Shown: one piece after another, positions 44,980 through 55,828 of the stretch
How the letters are laid out: each line of letters starts with the position of its first letter
How positions within the stretch are numbered: position 1 is the first letter of the stretch
NCBI RefSeq assembly: GCF_040412425.1
Contig: NC_089768.1
Location: 286,001-350,000 of the forward strand
Reading direction: 5' to 3'
Length of the DNA: 64,000 nt
Source of the DNA: Macrobrachium rosenbergii
Lineage: Eukaryota; Arthropoda; Malacostraca; Decapoda; Palaemonidae
Made by a program: the position numbers and the translations under genes
Notes under the pieces: generated by a model
Told to the model about the DNA's origin: nothing
The model's database searches: none
The model's input: only the letters and a program-made list of their open reading frames with translations

Positions 44980-46520
44980 GGTAAAATCAGTTGTGAAAAA
45001 TCTTGCCAATAAATAAAGCCACAGGCTTTGATTACACACCAAATGAATTCTACAAAAATGTTCCCAATACTGTCTTTACAATGATATCAATAATTTTTAA
45101 TGCCTTTTTATGTCACTGCTACTGACCTACTACCCTTATAAGTGTTCTAATTATTCCTCTTTTAAAGAGGACCTAGATTTTCTGGCCACCTCAGACAAGC
45201 AGTTCAGATTTAAGCCTAAGCATTTCACTGAATTTGTATATATGGTCTAAGAGAAGTCATAATTATAAAAGTTTGAACACCCCTGTTTACCTATGTTTTG
45301 CTGACATAAAGAGTGAGTTTAAAGGAGTACAATTGGAAATTACTTTCAAAGCTAATTGACCGAGGCACGTCCATCCTTACTGTTCAGTTGGTGCAGCTTT
45401 GGTTCTCTTCACAGGCTTTGCGAATTGGTGTGGAAGTAATCTCTTTAATTCTTCTAATATGAAGAATGGCATTAGGTAAGGTTCCATCTTAAGTCTGCAC
45501 CTTTTTAATGTCTACACGGGCAGCCTCAAACATTACCTGAATGAGTGCAGGGTGGGATGCTACCTGGCTAATAAACCAATGAATCATTTCTCTTACGCCA
45601 ATGACCTTGAACTTGCCATGCCCTCAGTATTGGCCATGAATGAACTTCTAAGAGTTTGTGAAAAATTTATAAAGAATCGTTTAAATTATTTTCAGCACTT
45701 CAAAATCTGTGTGCATGTGTATTCTTCCGAGATGCTGTAAAGTTAAATAACTGTCCATCTGTATACGTTGGTGTTGACAAGCTTGCTTTTGCTGATTCTG
45801 TCAGTCAACTGAGGCACTATTTCATTTAGTTTCCATAATGACCAAGACAGTTACAGGGAAATGAGAAAATTGTGCTAAAGAGGATACACCTTCATACAAA
45901 AATTTAAAGTTTCCAATGATTATTTTAAATGCTTTCTATTTGAGTCTTTTTGCTATTCATTGTACTGCAGGTCATTTGGGTCACCTTGTAAAAGAGAGAC
46001 TTTTCAAAGATTGCTATAATACATTATTATGTGCCAGTTAATGGGGGCTCCATCATACAGGAGTGTCTTGTTTTTGTTTTGGGTCATTTGGAGTGAAAAG
46101 CTCTACAGTAAGTAGTCAGCTTATAAGAACAGCTCAGTTCAGTCTTATGAAAAGGGCAGAGGGAAGTTCAAACTCCCCAGCTGAGGTTCTGAGGAGTGAC
46201 GTAACATCACACTCTTACAACTAGACATGTTGGTATGATTCACTAGCTGTTTGGCAATCTGTAATGGGTGCAGTGCAATTTTATGCACTACTAATATTGT
46301 TTTTCATTCTGAGCAGATTTATCATTGCAAATCTAATACAGTACACAGTTTTTACTGTGTTGTACTTTTTAATTAATTAAACTGTCATAAACAAAAATAA
46401 CTTCTATTTGTTTATTTAGTACTGGCATATTTTAATTAAATATACATATTTTTTTACTTATTTGTATCCCAAATTATGATTGTATGTGGCTTATGCTAAA
46501 ATAAAGTTTATTATTATTTT
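44980..46520 (+). mobile_element. non-LTR retrotransposon (LINE) fragment, plus strand
   Basis: Reverse transcriptase blocks in shifting frames: NKATGFDYTPNEFYKNVPN near 45010, CFADIKSEFKGV near 45300, GSILSLHLFNVYTGSLKHYL near 45495, and NHFSYANDLELAMPSVLAMN near 45580 where the catalytic box is Tyr-Ala-Asn-Asp. LNNCPSVYVGVDKL follows near 45745. A non-coding 3' part ends AAAATAAAGTTTATTATTATT at 46500-46520, a typical LINE tail. I would place it near CR1/L2-type LINEs, without certainty. No endonuclease seen; 5'-truncated. Confidence 0.6.
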
Positions 46521-46540
46521 TTTCTCTTTTTGTCTATCTC

Positions 46541-47301
46541 AGTCATCCTATTTGACTGGGTGGTATTTATAGTGTGGGGTTCCAGTTGCATCCTGCCTCC
46601 TCAGGAGTCCATCACTTTTCTCACTATATGCATTGTTTCTAATAGCACGCTCTTCTGCACGAGTCCTGGAGCTACTTTGGCATCTAATTTTTCTAGGGTC
46701 CTTTTCAGGGATCTTGGGATTGTGCCTAGTGTTCCTATGATTATGGGTACAATTTCCACTGGCATATTCCATATATCCTTCTCATTTTTATTTTCAGGTC
46801 TTGGTACTTATCGATTTTCTCTCTTTCTTTCTCATCTACTCTGGTGTCCCGTGGTACTGCAACATCAATGAGTGATACTTTCTGCATGATTTTGTCAATC
46901 AGCGTCAAGTCTGGTCTATTGGCATGTGTCAACCTATCTGTTCTGATACCGTAGTCCCAGCGGATCTTTGCCTGATCGTTTGTTATCACTCCCTCAGGTT
47001 GGTGTTCATACCACTTATTACTGCAAGCTAGTTGGTCTTTCTTGCACAGGCTCCAATGGAGGACTTTTGCTACTGAATTATGCCTCTTTTTGTACTGGTT
47101 CTGTGCAAGCGCCGGACATTCGCTTGCTATGTGGTTTATGGTCTCATTTTTCATATTGCACTTCCTGCACATGGGTGAGATGTTATTTCCATCTATTGTT
47201 CTTTGGACATATCTGGTTCTTAGGGCCTGATCTTGTACCGCTGTTAGAATTACCCGTTTCCTTCTTGAATTCACCCCTCTGTAGCCATTGCCCTGTTTCA
47301 C
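46541..47301 (-). pseudogene. R2-group knuckle and restriction-like endonuclease
   Basis: The 186-codon frame at 47301-46741 shows CRKCNMKNETINHIASEC (C-x2-C-x7-H-x4-C type knuckle). KWYEHQPEGVITNDQAKIRW follows, then NRPDLTLIDK and LIDVAVPRD, the Pro-Asp and Asp of a restriction-like active site, and KYQDLKIKMRRIYGICQWKL. A frameshift near 46745 continues into VPIIIGTLGTIPRSLKRTL and KSVLLETMHIVRKVMDS, the C-terminal tail. The nuclease would cut the target site. The frame is otherwise well kept. Confidence 0.8.
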
Positions 47302-47347
47302 TGCTGGCCAGTTCTTTTGTCTGTCCCATGTACTGTCTGTGCATTGG

Positions 47348-48400
47348 TTAGCTGTACCATTCCTCTGTTCTGTTTTTCATTCTCCTGTCCTTAGTTTTCT
47401 GGTCCATGCTGTCGAGTTCAGCCTTTGTCCACTCCACTACTCCCATGCTGTATCTGATTACTGGTACTGCCCATATGTTTATGGCTTTCATTGTGTTTCT
47501 CGCGTTGAGTTTTGACTCGAGTATCACCTTAAGTTTCTGCATATATTCTTTCCCAATCATATCCTTCATCTCTTGGTGTTTTATATGATCTCCTATTATT
47601 ACCAGGTACAGTATTTGTATCCTGTCTCATACATGTCTTTGATGCTATTAACATCAGGTAGCTTTATCCCTTCAGTACTTGTCACTTTGCCTTTATGTAT
47701 GTTGACCAAGGTGTATTTTTCTATTTCAAACTCCATCCTTAGATACAATCCTTACAGTCTGGACTAGGGTATCTATTTCCTTGATGCTCTTACCATACAG
47801 CTTGATATCGTCCATGAACATCAGATGGTTAATTCTGATGCCTCCTTTCTTGTGTTGGTACCCTGCATCCATCTTCTGCAGTACTTTTGTCATGGGAATC
47901 ATGGCTATTACGAAGAGTAGTGGGGACAGTGAGTCGCCTTGAAAGATCCCTCTCCTGATGTTAACCTCTGCTAGTCTTATCCCAGAGCTTGTAAGTACTG
48001 TAATTCAGTTGTGCTTTGTATTTTTTAGGAAGCTGGTGGTGTTTTCCTCTGCCCCATATATTTTCAGGCATTCTATTAGCCACGTGTGCAGTATCTTATC
48101 TAAGGCTTTCTGGTAGTCAATCCATGCCAATGCTTAGGTTGGTTCTCCTTCTCTTACTATTCTTCATTACCATTTTGTCTATCAGGAGCTGGTCTTTTGT
48201 GCCCATACACTTCCTTCTGCAGCCTTTCTGTTGGTGGGGGACGGTGTTTGTGTCCTCTAGATAGTTGTATAGCCTTTCACTAATGAAACCTGTTAGTAAC
48301 TTCCACATTATTGGTTGGTAGGTGATGGGCCTGTAGTTACTTACTATATTTCCCTTGTTCTCAACTTTCTGTACTAAGGATGTTCTCCCTGTGGTCATCC
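47348..48400 (-). pseudogene. R2-group reverse transcriptase
   Basis: Blocks from the N-terminal side are VSNYRPITYQPIMWKLLTG (48350), QQKGCRRKCMGTKDQLLIDK (48240), FQGDSLSPLLFVIAMIPMTK (about 47930) and RINHLMFMDDIKLYG (about 47830) with the Met-Asp-Asp catalytic box. AINIWAVPVIRYSMGVVEWT lies near 47450. Frameshifts near 48120 and 47600 and a stop near 47350 break the frame. It would copy element RNA at the nicked target. Confidence 0.75.
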
Positions 48401-48489
48401 ATTTGGGCGCATGGTGGTTTGTGATACAGTGATGGAGTAGCTGTTGTTGTTATTCTTATTCTTAGTCTTATTATTATTATTATTATTAT

Positions 48490-48598
48490 TAAAAATGACA
48501 GCAGAAGTGGAATTGATTTTATATATGGTCTTCTCAATTCTTCTTATTATTGTCTTCTCATCCGGGCTGATATTTGCTAATAACTGGCCGATGTTCAT
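48490..48598 (-). CDS. short conserved frame at the PLE-C 3' end
   Basis: Begins MNIGQLLANISPDEKTIIRR and continues IEKTIYKINSTSAV before an (AAT)n run. The same frame exists in PLE-B (about 43822) and PLE-D (60521). Between B and C most substitutions fall at third codon positions, and in D a 3-nt gap keeps the frame. It may be the N-terminus of the Penelope protein carried in a pseudo-LTR, as in tandemly arranged copies. Confidence 0.5.
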
Positions 48599-48964
48599 AG
48601 TCTGGATAAGGAATTGGTTTCTTGAAATACTAATTTTATTGCATACAAGAAAAGGAATATGTTTCTTGAAATACTAATTTTATTGCATACAAGAAATGGA
48701 AGCTAAAAGTGGTGTTTGATTGCCATAGAGTTTCTGGAAATCAGGATTTGTTGTATCGTCGTGTAGAATCTTCGTCGTTGTTCTAAGGGTGTAGCTGAAA
48801 TCCAATGTTTCCAACTGTATCATCAGTTCATTCTCAAGGAAGGGTGGGCTTGTTCTGGTTGGAATGGGGTTGTTAGACGGTATTCATAGTGTCCCATGTT
48901 GTGAGGACTGAATTTTCATTGGCTGATTCAATGGATTAAGCCCCAAGGCCAAATCGTCTCCCAG

Positions 48965-50285
48965 AGTTCAGTGCTTGCACTGGTCTCTGCATGTGGACGT
49001 TGGAGACTGGGAAGGTAGTATAGGGAAAGTCACTGTCGGTAGATTGGGACACCACCTGATTGGTTCGTTCGTCCGGCTCTGAGGTGCTGGCGGGCGGCGC
49101 CATACATGCCACTGTAGGGAGGAGGGATGTCTCCTTCCTGGTGTTGAGGCTAGACCTCTCCTTTCCAATGGGTAGGGCCTCCAGGAGGCGGAGGCAGCGG
49201 TGGTCTGTCGCCTTACCAATAATTCCGATACAGTATTAGGAATTATGTCCTTTCAGGTTATTCTAATATTATGAATATTCTTGGCGTGATTATGGATGGC
49301 ACCTCCCTGAGCATGGCAGGAGATCCTCTTGGAAACTCTCACCGTGGTCAACCCAATGTAGGCACCGAGGCATTCCTGAACAGGGCATCTGTATTGGTAG
49401 ACCACATTGGTTTTCTTCAGGGGGTCCTGCACTGCAGGGGCCGGGATGTTTTTCATGATCAGGACGCTAGTCCTCTTGCTTTTGTAATAAATTACTAATT
49501 TAACCTTTTTTGCTGGGTCCATATGGGTGACGTTTCCCTCTATGATACTGCGAAGGGCTCGCTCATCCTCTTTGTATTTCCTGTGAAACACTCTCTTGTA
49601 AAAGAGAGTGACGTCTTCAAGGGCAGCAGGGTGAGGCTCCTGCTGGTACCATTTGTCAATACTCCTTCACATGCATTTTGTGATGTCCCTGCTGGAATAC
49701 CCATTGTTAATTAAAACCTGGGCAACACGTTCTAATTCGGTGTGTGTGTGTGTCCCTCCATGAGGAGCAGTGTGAGAGACCTCTCCTGATGAAGGCACTG
49801 ATCGCAGTGCGCTTGTATCTCTCTCAACACTCACTCTCACCATTCAGGCGCATGCCCAGGTTCATGGGTTTCGTATAAACTTGCGTTACGAGGCACTCCT
49901 CTTGTTGCCCGACGAGGATGTCAAGGAAGGGGAGGAGACAATCATGGCAATGTTCAATGGTGAAGCTGAGGCTACTGTGGTCATGGAAGGCTTCTCACAG
50001 GTGCTCTATTTCTTCCACCATGCTGGCACTTATGAGGGCATCATCAATATACTGGACGAACATTTGACGATTTCTCAATGGCAGCGAATACCTGACATTC
50101 CACAGCACCCACGCACAAGTTCGCGAAAGGTACTTTGAGGGGAGAACCCATTGCTACACCATCTTTTTGTATATACATATGGCCTCTGTGGGTGGAGAAA
50201 GGGCCTCTTTTTGTACAAATCTCAAAGAGTGTTCAGAGGGCGTGCTCAGGGATGTTTAATGCGGGCGTGGAGTTGTCTCTATATA
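48965..50285 (-). pseudogene. PLE-C reverse transcriptase end and GIY-YIG endonuclease
   Basis: From 50285 down: a Penelope palm region with DGVAMGSPLKVPFANLCVG near 50130. The catalytic Tyr-x-Asp-Asp position then reads Tyr-stop-Asp-Asp near 50050, and the FTIEHCHDCLLPFLDILV thumb region lies near 49960. The linker and endonuclease follow (VVYQYRCPVQECLGAYIGLT, RVSKRISCHAQGGAIHNHA at 49360-49260), with a frame change near 49253. Both halves of GIY-YIG are kept. The stop in the catalytic box and several others show it is dead. Confidence 0.75.
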
Positions 50286-50290
50286 CAAAT

Positions 50291-51204
50291 TGTCACGATT
50301 CACAACCTTATTTACAAAGAAAACAAAATGTTGTTTTCCATTTTGCTTTCATTCAACGTGACACTACAAAACATATCAAAGCAGTTATAGATGGGGGAAC
50401 TGGTTGGAAGGTAGAGCAATTATAATACTTAAATGATGAGTTGGTAGGTTATCCTTCGTGGCTGGGAGTTCAGCTGAAGAGATTATGCTGGCTTGGTGGC
50501 TTCAAACTTGAAGATGCCACGGAAGGATGGCTGGAGTTGCAGCTGAAGTGACGAAGCTGGCATGGTGGCTTCAGGCTTGAAGACGTCACAGGAGGACAAC
50601 TGGAGATTCAGCTGAAGAAATGAAGATGGCACAGTGCCCATGAAGACAAGCAGGCAGGGCTGGCTGGTTGTCTTCGTCTCGGGCAGGACAAGATTTTTAT
50701 GGGGATAAGAGTAAAAATCGTCTGAAGGGGATACTCCCGTTAAAAACTTGCTTTGTCCGACCTCTGATTGACCTCTCTATCTCTATGTGTTTCTATCTCT
50801 CCATAGAAGTCTCTTCTGGAGGCTTCTAAACCACTGTATGGGCAGAGCTAATGACAACAGACAACCGTCATTTCCATATATGGAGTTTTTTATTTTCTGC
50901 ATACTAACTGGTTCCTTAATAACCGCCCCTTCCTGGTCACGCCATAGAAGCTTCCAGAACAAATTTTCTGATGCAATGTGGATCAAACATTGTGCCATTT
51001 TACAAAGGCATGGCATGAGATACCATGTGGTGTCATTTCCACAAGAAAGGGTTTCCATCAAATCACTAATTGTCCAGGAGGCGTTGGCAACAGTAACTGA
51101 CTGGTGATGACATCTTCGAGCAAACACAGGAAGCAGTCACGTCTTGGAAAAGAGATATTTCTTTTTCACGTATTTCTTCAACATTACTGCATCTACCCAT
51201 GACA
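50291..51204 (-). repeat. 3' LTR of the Gmr1-like element
   Basis: About 914 bp. The outer boundary at 50291 is set by the TGACA end and by where Penelope coding sequence stops. The inner boundary at 51204 follows the polypurine tract. The half next to the tract (50749-51204) is repeated at 55829-56285. A 68-bp tandem repeat lies in the other half. Confidence 0.7.
50466..50640 (+). repeat. minisatellite, about 68-bp unit, 2.5 copies
   Basis: Units share CAGCTGAAG, TGGCTTGGTGGCTTCA or TGGCATGGTGGCTTCA, and CTTGAAGA. It lies inside the 3' LTR. Confidence 0.75.
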
Positions 51205-51517
51205 CGTTCCCCAAAAGAAAAAATAAAATCTACTCATTTTATTTTTTAAAAGAGCAAAAGAGACAAAAAGACTTTAAACCCATCATCTGAAATAAGGAAC
51301 AACTCTGCATTTTGCTTCAACTTAGCTTCAGCCAAACATGCTCACCCAACACTTCTCTCACACAACACTTGCGCTACAGTCAAAAAAACACATAATGGCT
51401 CTTGCTCAAGTAGCTAAGAATGAAAGAGAAAAAAAAGACACTACTCTCCCATTCTGAAAATATGTGGCTCTTGCTAAACTAGCTAAAAATGAGAGGGAAA
51501 AAAAAGACACTACTCTC

Positions 51518-51775
51518 TCATTCTGAAAAATTTCTCGAGAGACTATCAGCTATTACATTATTCTTTCCCTTTATATGAACTATCTTCAGACTATAATCTT
51601 GTAATTCTAGGCTCCATCGCATGAGAAGCTTATTCTTATTCTTAAATCTCTCCAAATAAACTAGCAGATTATGATCAGTATACACAGTTAAAACAGGACC
51701 ACTATGCACGTAAATCTCAAAGTGCTGCAAGGCTGAAACTAAACAATTCTTCTCAATGGTTGAATACAAAATTTT
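51518..51775 (-). pseudogene. RNase H C-terminal part of the Gmr1-like element
   Basis: Reads NCLVSALQHFEIYVHSGPVL, then VYTDHNLLVYLERFKNKNKL with the tether His-Asn, and IKGKNNVIADSLSRNFSE then stop. Ending pol at ADSLSR followed by a stop and LTR, with no integrase afterwards, is the feature that fits the integrase-first order. Two 77-bp direct repeats (51440-51590 region; TTTTCAGAATGGGAGAGTAG) overlap the 3' flank. Confidence 0.8.
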
Positions 51776-52800
51776 GCTGGACTTTATCAGTTTCTTTGAA
51801 TACTAAGTGACTGGGTGCTTCATCCCATTCACTTCTTACAATAATACTGTTCCTATGCCAATGTCACTGGCATTGATCGATAATTAAATTCCCTGCTAAA
51901 ATCAGGTATCAATAGTACTGGCTCGTGAATCATTATGGCCTTCAATTTGTTGAAAGCTTCTATACACTCATCACCAAATACAAAACTTCATCTCTTCCTA
52001 AAGAGATTAGTTATGGGAGCATTCATTTCTGAAAAATTGGGTACAAATCTACGGAAATATGAAACCACTCTGAGAAATCTCATGGCCTCCTTTTTGTTTG
52101 CTGGGATTGGGAAATTGATAACAGCTTTTGTGTTCCCATCCTCTGGACAGACCTCTCCAAGATCAACTTTATAACCTGAATAAGTGATAGAGGTTTTCCC
52201 AAATTCATATTTCTTCAGATTTAGAACCACATTTTCTTTGGCAAGGGCTTCAAGGACTTTCGCTAAAATTCTTAAATGTTCTTCCCAAGTTTCTGAGAAT
52301 AACACAAGATCATCTAAATACACGACACAATTGTCGATCCCATTTAAAATTTTACTCGTGAACCTCTGGAAAGTATTGGCTGCATCCTTTAAACCAAAAG
52401 CCATAACTCTGGGTTCACAATTGCCGAACAGTGTTATAAAAGCAGATATTTTCCTGGCCTGTTCACTTAGAGGTACTTGCCAATAACCTTGGGCCAAATC
52501 AAGCTTGGAAATGAATTTGGCATTTCCAATTCTATCTAAGCAATTGTTAGTTCTGGGAAGGGGGAAATTACTTGCTTAGTTACACTGTTTACTTTTCTGA
52601 AATCAATGCACAGCCTATCTAATCTATCTTCCTTTTTCACCAGAACTACTGGAGAACCCCATTCACTCTTGCTGGGAACTACCAAGTCATTATCTAACAT
52701 ATACCTAATTTCCTTTCTTACTGATTTTGCTTTCTCTGGGCTCAAGACCATATGGACTTTGTCTAATGGGTTTTGCGTTCTGTAACTCAATATCATGCTC
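51776..52800 (-). pseudogene. reverse transcriptase of the Gmr1-like element
   Basis: Two blocks: 52796-52536 (SEWGSPVVLVKKEDRLDRLC, IDFRKVNSVTK) and 52497-51988. The second block contains LAQGYWQVPLSEQARKISAF, VMAFGLKDAANTFQRF, CVVYLDDLVLFSETWEEHL with an intact Tyr-Leu-Asp-Asp box near 52310, and FPIPANKKEAMRFLRVVSYF. One frame break near 52530 and another after 51988 separate it from its neighbours. It makes element DNA from RNA. Confidence 0.85.
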
Positions 52801-53480
52801 TAAAAGATTATTTAGACCTAACTTATCACTAACAGTTTCAGGATAATTCACCAAACCTTGTGTAATTCCTTCAATTTTACTTCTAAGCTAGGGTTAAATG
52901 TCTTGAAATTCTAAGCAAATCAGAGTTTTTCTCAAAAATAATTTCTCTGTGACACAGTTACTACAGACACTGGGCATTCATTATATTTCTTTAACAAGTT
53001 TACATGCAACCCCTTAGCTCTAAGCCTATCCATATCCATCATGTAATTTAAATTTCCCCTTTTTTCTCAGATAGAAAAAGGACCTTCAAACTCATATGAT
53101 AATGAAGAACCTTCTTTCTGAATTAACACCAAATCTTTATCTCCCACACAGAAATTTCTCTCTTTTGCCTTGAGATCATACTTCCTTTTAGTTTCCCCTT
53201 GACTGTTGCTCTTGTTTTCTATTGCCATCTGCCAAGCTTCCCTTACATTCTCCTTGTGAGTCTCTACATTTTGTATGTACTCCTCTTTACCTACTCCTCT
53301 TTACCTCCTTCAAGTAATAATTTACACTTTAAAATTTCTAAGGGTCCTTTAGCGGTGTGACAAAACACTAACTCGAAAGGACTAAATCTGGTTGTGTCAT
53401 TCGGCGCCAACCGTAAGGCTAACAAGACGAATAACTTTTCTTCTCAGTCATGTTCAAAGTTGTTACATAATTTTCATAAA
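52801..53480 (-). pseudogene. integrase C-terminal region and linker to reverse transcriptase
   Basis: Continuous, though broken, minus-strand coding sequence connects integrase to reverse transcriptase. It reads FVLLALRLAPNDTTRFSPFE, KPRKYDLKAKERN-like basic sequence, FCVGDKDLVLIQKEGSS, then LRAKGLHVNLLKKY, and finally HDIELQNAKPIRQSPYGL entering the reverse transcriptase. This linkage is direct evidence that the integrase-first order is part of the element and not a chance juxtaposition. Confidence 0.7.
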
Positions 53481-54720
53481 CAACTCTTTAACATTTTGTG
53501 GAAACTCTCAACAATATCTTGTGACTTGGAGTGATAAGGTGTGGAAGTTACAAGTTCGATACCTAATTCTTTCATTTTGTCCCTGAAATGCTTAGACACA
53601 AAGTTACTGCCATTATCACTTTGTATAACGTGAGGCAGACTGTATAACGTGAGGCAGACCAAACTTAGAAAAATAGCTAAACAAGGGTTTTAAACTATGG
53701 TTTTTGCATTACCATTTCTCACAGGTATTGCTTCTGGATAACGAGTTAGTCTATCAATGATTGTTAACAGATAGATATGAACCATTCCGGAAAGTTCGTC
53801 ACCATTTCCCGAGGTCTTAAATTGTGTGAGCTGTAATGGCGAAGTAAGACAAGGAGACATGTGCTGTTCCAACGGTCAGGGTGTGAGGAAACACACACCC
53901 CCCAAATATCCCCCAAAAGCCGTTAACTTTTGGAGTGGGTATTTCTGACCTACGATTGGTCAGATATCCCTGGTAGGAGAAATCAACCAATGTCCTACCT
54001 GAGGGGAAAATGTAGGGGGTGAGAGAAATGCCCAGCCTGCCCACGCTAGGCTGCCGTTGGATGATTCTGGCTCTGGCACTCGGAGGGCAATTACGTGTTA
54101 CTGCCCATCGTCTAATGTTATTCCGCCGTTGCGGCCGTTTACCACTATGTTACTGTAATTTTTAGTTTACTTAGATACTCGGGCCCTTGTGTAAGTTTTA
54201 GATAATACAGATCACTATAAAATTTACCCCCTGTGTCTTATTTAAGCATGACCCACAGTACTGCAGCCAGACCAGTGTAAGTAGACCCCATGAGAGGTCA
54301 GGGTCATCTTTTTCCTCCCTCACTTCTAAGCAAAGGTCTGACCATAACAATAAAAACATTCTCAAAGGTTCACCTACCAATGGAATATTACATAAAAGAG
54401 CCCTGGGGATTACCTGATTAGATTTACTGGTCATTTGACATTCATGACAATTTATATCTTTTCATGTCACTTCTCATCTTAGGCCAAAGGTACGTCCTAC
54501 TTATAAATTTATATGTTTTATTTACCCCTTGATCATCATGAGCTAATTTCAAAATTAATTTGCAAAGCTTCCTAGGGATTACTAGTTGTTCGATAATCTC
54601 CTCTTTGCTGACTGACTTAGGACGAACAGAACGACACAAAACTTCCTCTTTTAGACAAAAGGTTTCCTTGCAAATATTATCAAGCTCATCATCCAGCTCA
54701 CACATTCAAAGATTTGGGTT
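53474..54720 (-). pseudogene. integrase of the Gmr1-like element, split by an insert
   Basis: The zinc-binding part (54705-54430) has LVIPRKLCKLILKLAHDDQG then ISRTYLWPKMRSDMKRYK and a Cys pair beyond. The catalytic core is at 53872-53474: TIIDRLTRYPEAIPVRNGN, VIQSDNGSNFVSKHF with the second Asp, and SQDIVESFHKMLK with the Glu. The sequence around the first catalytic Asp is where a TG...CA insert (about 53823-54341) enters, with some loss of codons. The protein would insert element DNA; it is inactive here. Confidence 0.75.
53823..54341 (+). mobile_element. solo-LTR-like insert inside integrase
   Basis: Unrelated sequence starts TGTGAGCTGTAATGG and ends GACCATAACA, so it has TG...CA ends. 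A CACTATAAAATTTACC TATA-like box lies near 54212. GC content differs from the flanks. No exact target duplication is visible. It resembles a solo LTR left by recombination; its internal region is absent. Confidence 0.5.
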
Positions 54721-54908
54721 AGTGTCTCATCCTCTGTCTGCAACTTGACTAGCTCGTCCTTATTCAAAATGTTAAGTGCCTAAACCATCACAGCAACTAT
54801 CACTTGAAAACACTGCATCGACTACGTCTATGTCATTATTTTCGACAGCTACATCGTCAGCTCGGCTAACAATGTCAACACTGATAGAGTCAGTCTTCTC
54901 AGCCACAC

Positions 54909-55300
54909 TCATGCCAAGATCAAGCATACCGCTTCTGCCAACTCGTTCGAACCCACGAACTCGTGCTCGTTAGAATCCACTGACAAACCATGACCACAGT
55001 CTATCTCTGCGTCTAAACCCGATCTAGTTACTACCAATTCAGGCACTGGAACCTCACTCGAAACAGGATTCACACACTTGGGCGTAGCTAAATCATTACC
55101 AATAATTATGTCAACACCATCAACGGGCAAATTGTCTACAACTGCTAGTGTTGCTTCTCCCAACACTCCCTGACTTTTTAAGTTTACCTCCAACAAAGGA
55201 CAAACAACACAAGCGTTTGGAAACCCACCTAACATAAAATTTTTTAGTTTCTTTCATAAAGTCATTGTCAAAAGATTATTAATTAGAGACACTGGTTTCT
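54909..55300 (-). pseudogene. protease-like region of the Gmr1-like element
   Basis: The frame contains VVDNLPVDGVDIIIGNDLAT, the C-terminal strand and helix typical of these proteases, and an N-terminal PNACVVCPLLEVNLKSQGVL. The active-site Asp-Thr-Gly is not seen; the segment upstream of 55235 is broken. The long acidic tail between 55080 and 54909 is a linker to integrase. Confidence 0.55.
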
Positions 55301-55828
55301 TAACATTTTTCCATTCTACACAATTCCTTGATAAATGCCCTTTCTTAGTACATCAGCAACAAGTAACCTCAGAACTACTAGATGACACTTCATTCCATCA
55401 AAACCTAAAAGTATGACCAGGTTTTCCACACGCATAACAACAGTAGTCACTTTCACCTGTATTGCTAGTACTGTACTGTACTATTACTGGAATACTTACT
55501 ATGTTCTATTCTACCTGACAAAGGATCAATATATATATATAGCTTAATCTCTGGGGATACGTTATCTTTGAAGTTTTCTAGTAAAACTAAGTTCTTGAGA
55601 TCATCAAAATTATCCACTTCAGCGGATGTTAACCAATCATTAAGAAAACAATCTTTCTAACTTCTTTCAGTACTCTACATACACACTGCTCTCATCCCTT
55701 TTCAAGCTTCTGAATTTCTTGCGGTACGCCTCTGGTACTAACCTGTATGCACTAAGAACAATTTCCTTCACAATATCATAATCCCCACACTCCTCCCCAG
55801 ACATGCAACTATACACAGAAAGTGCCCT
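55300..55828 (-). pseudogene. gag: partial Gag of the Gmr1-like element
   Basis: From 55828 down: GEECGDYDIVKEIVLSAYRL then VPEAYRKKFRSLKRDESS, a capsid-like helix set, and AEVDNFDDLKNLVLLENFKD. Two knuckles follow near 55440-55340: CYACGKPGHTF with its last Cys lost, then a stop-interrupted CTKKGHLSRNC. The N-terminal half of Gag is missing because the sequence joins LTR at 55829. Confidence 0.65.

Larger units (their letters stand above)
46521..48435 (-). mobile_element. R2-group LINE with restriction-like endonuclease, 5'-truncated
   Basis: Minus-strand reverse transcriptase (about 48400-47350) is followed by a CCHC motif and a restriction-like endonuclease (47301-46741) and ends in an A/T-rich tail (AAAAAAATAATAATAA) at 46521. 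This order (reverse transcriptase, knuckle, PD-D/E-like nuclease at the C-terminus) defines the R2/R4/NeSL group. Its 3' tail abuts the 3' tail of the plus-strand LINE. Confidence 0.75.
48440..50290 (-). mobile_element. Penelope-like element PLE-C, 3' part (left arm of inverted pair)
   Basis: The 3' region with its short conserved frame (48598-48490), the GIY-YIG endonuclease (49591-48980) and the end of the reverse transcriptase (50285-49700) lie on the minus strand. The coding trail stops at about 50290 and continues at 56286 on the far side of an inserted gypsy element, so PLE-C spans 48440-50290 plus 56286-56805. An (AAT)n stretch at 48470-48490 is its 3' edge. Confidence 0.8.
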
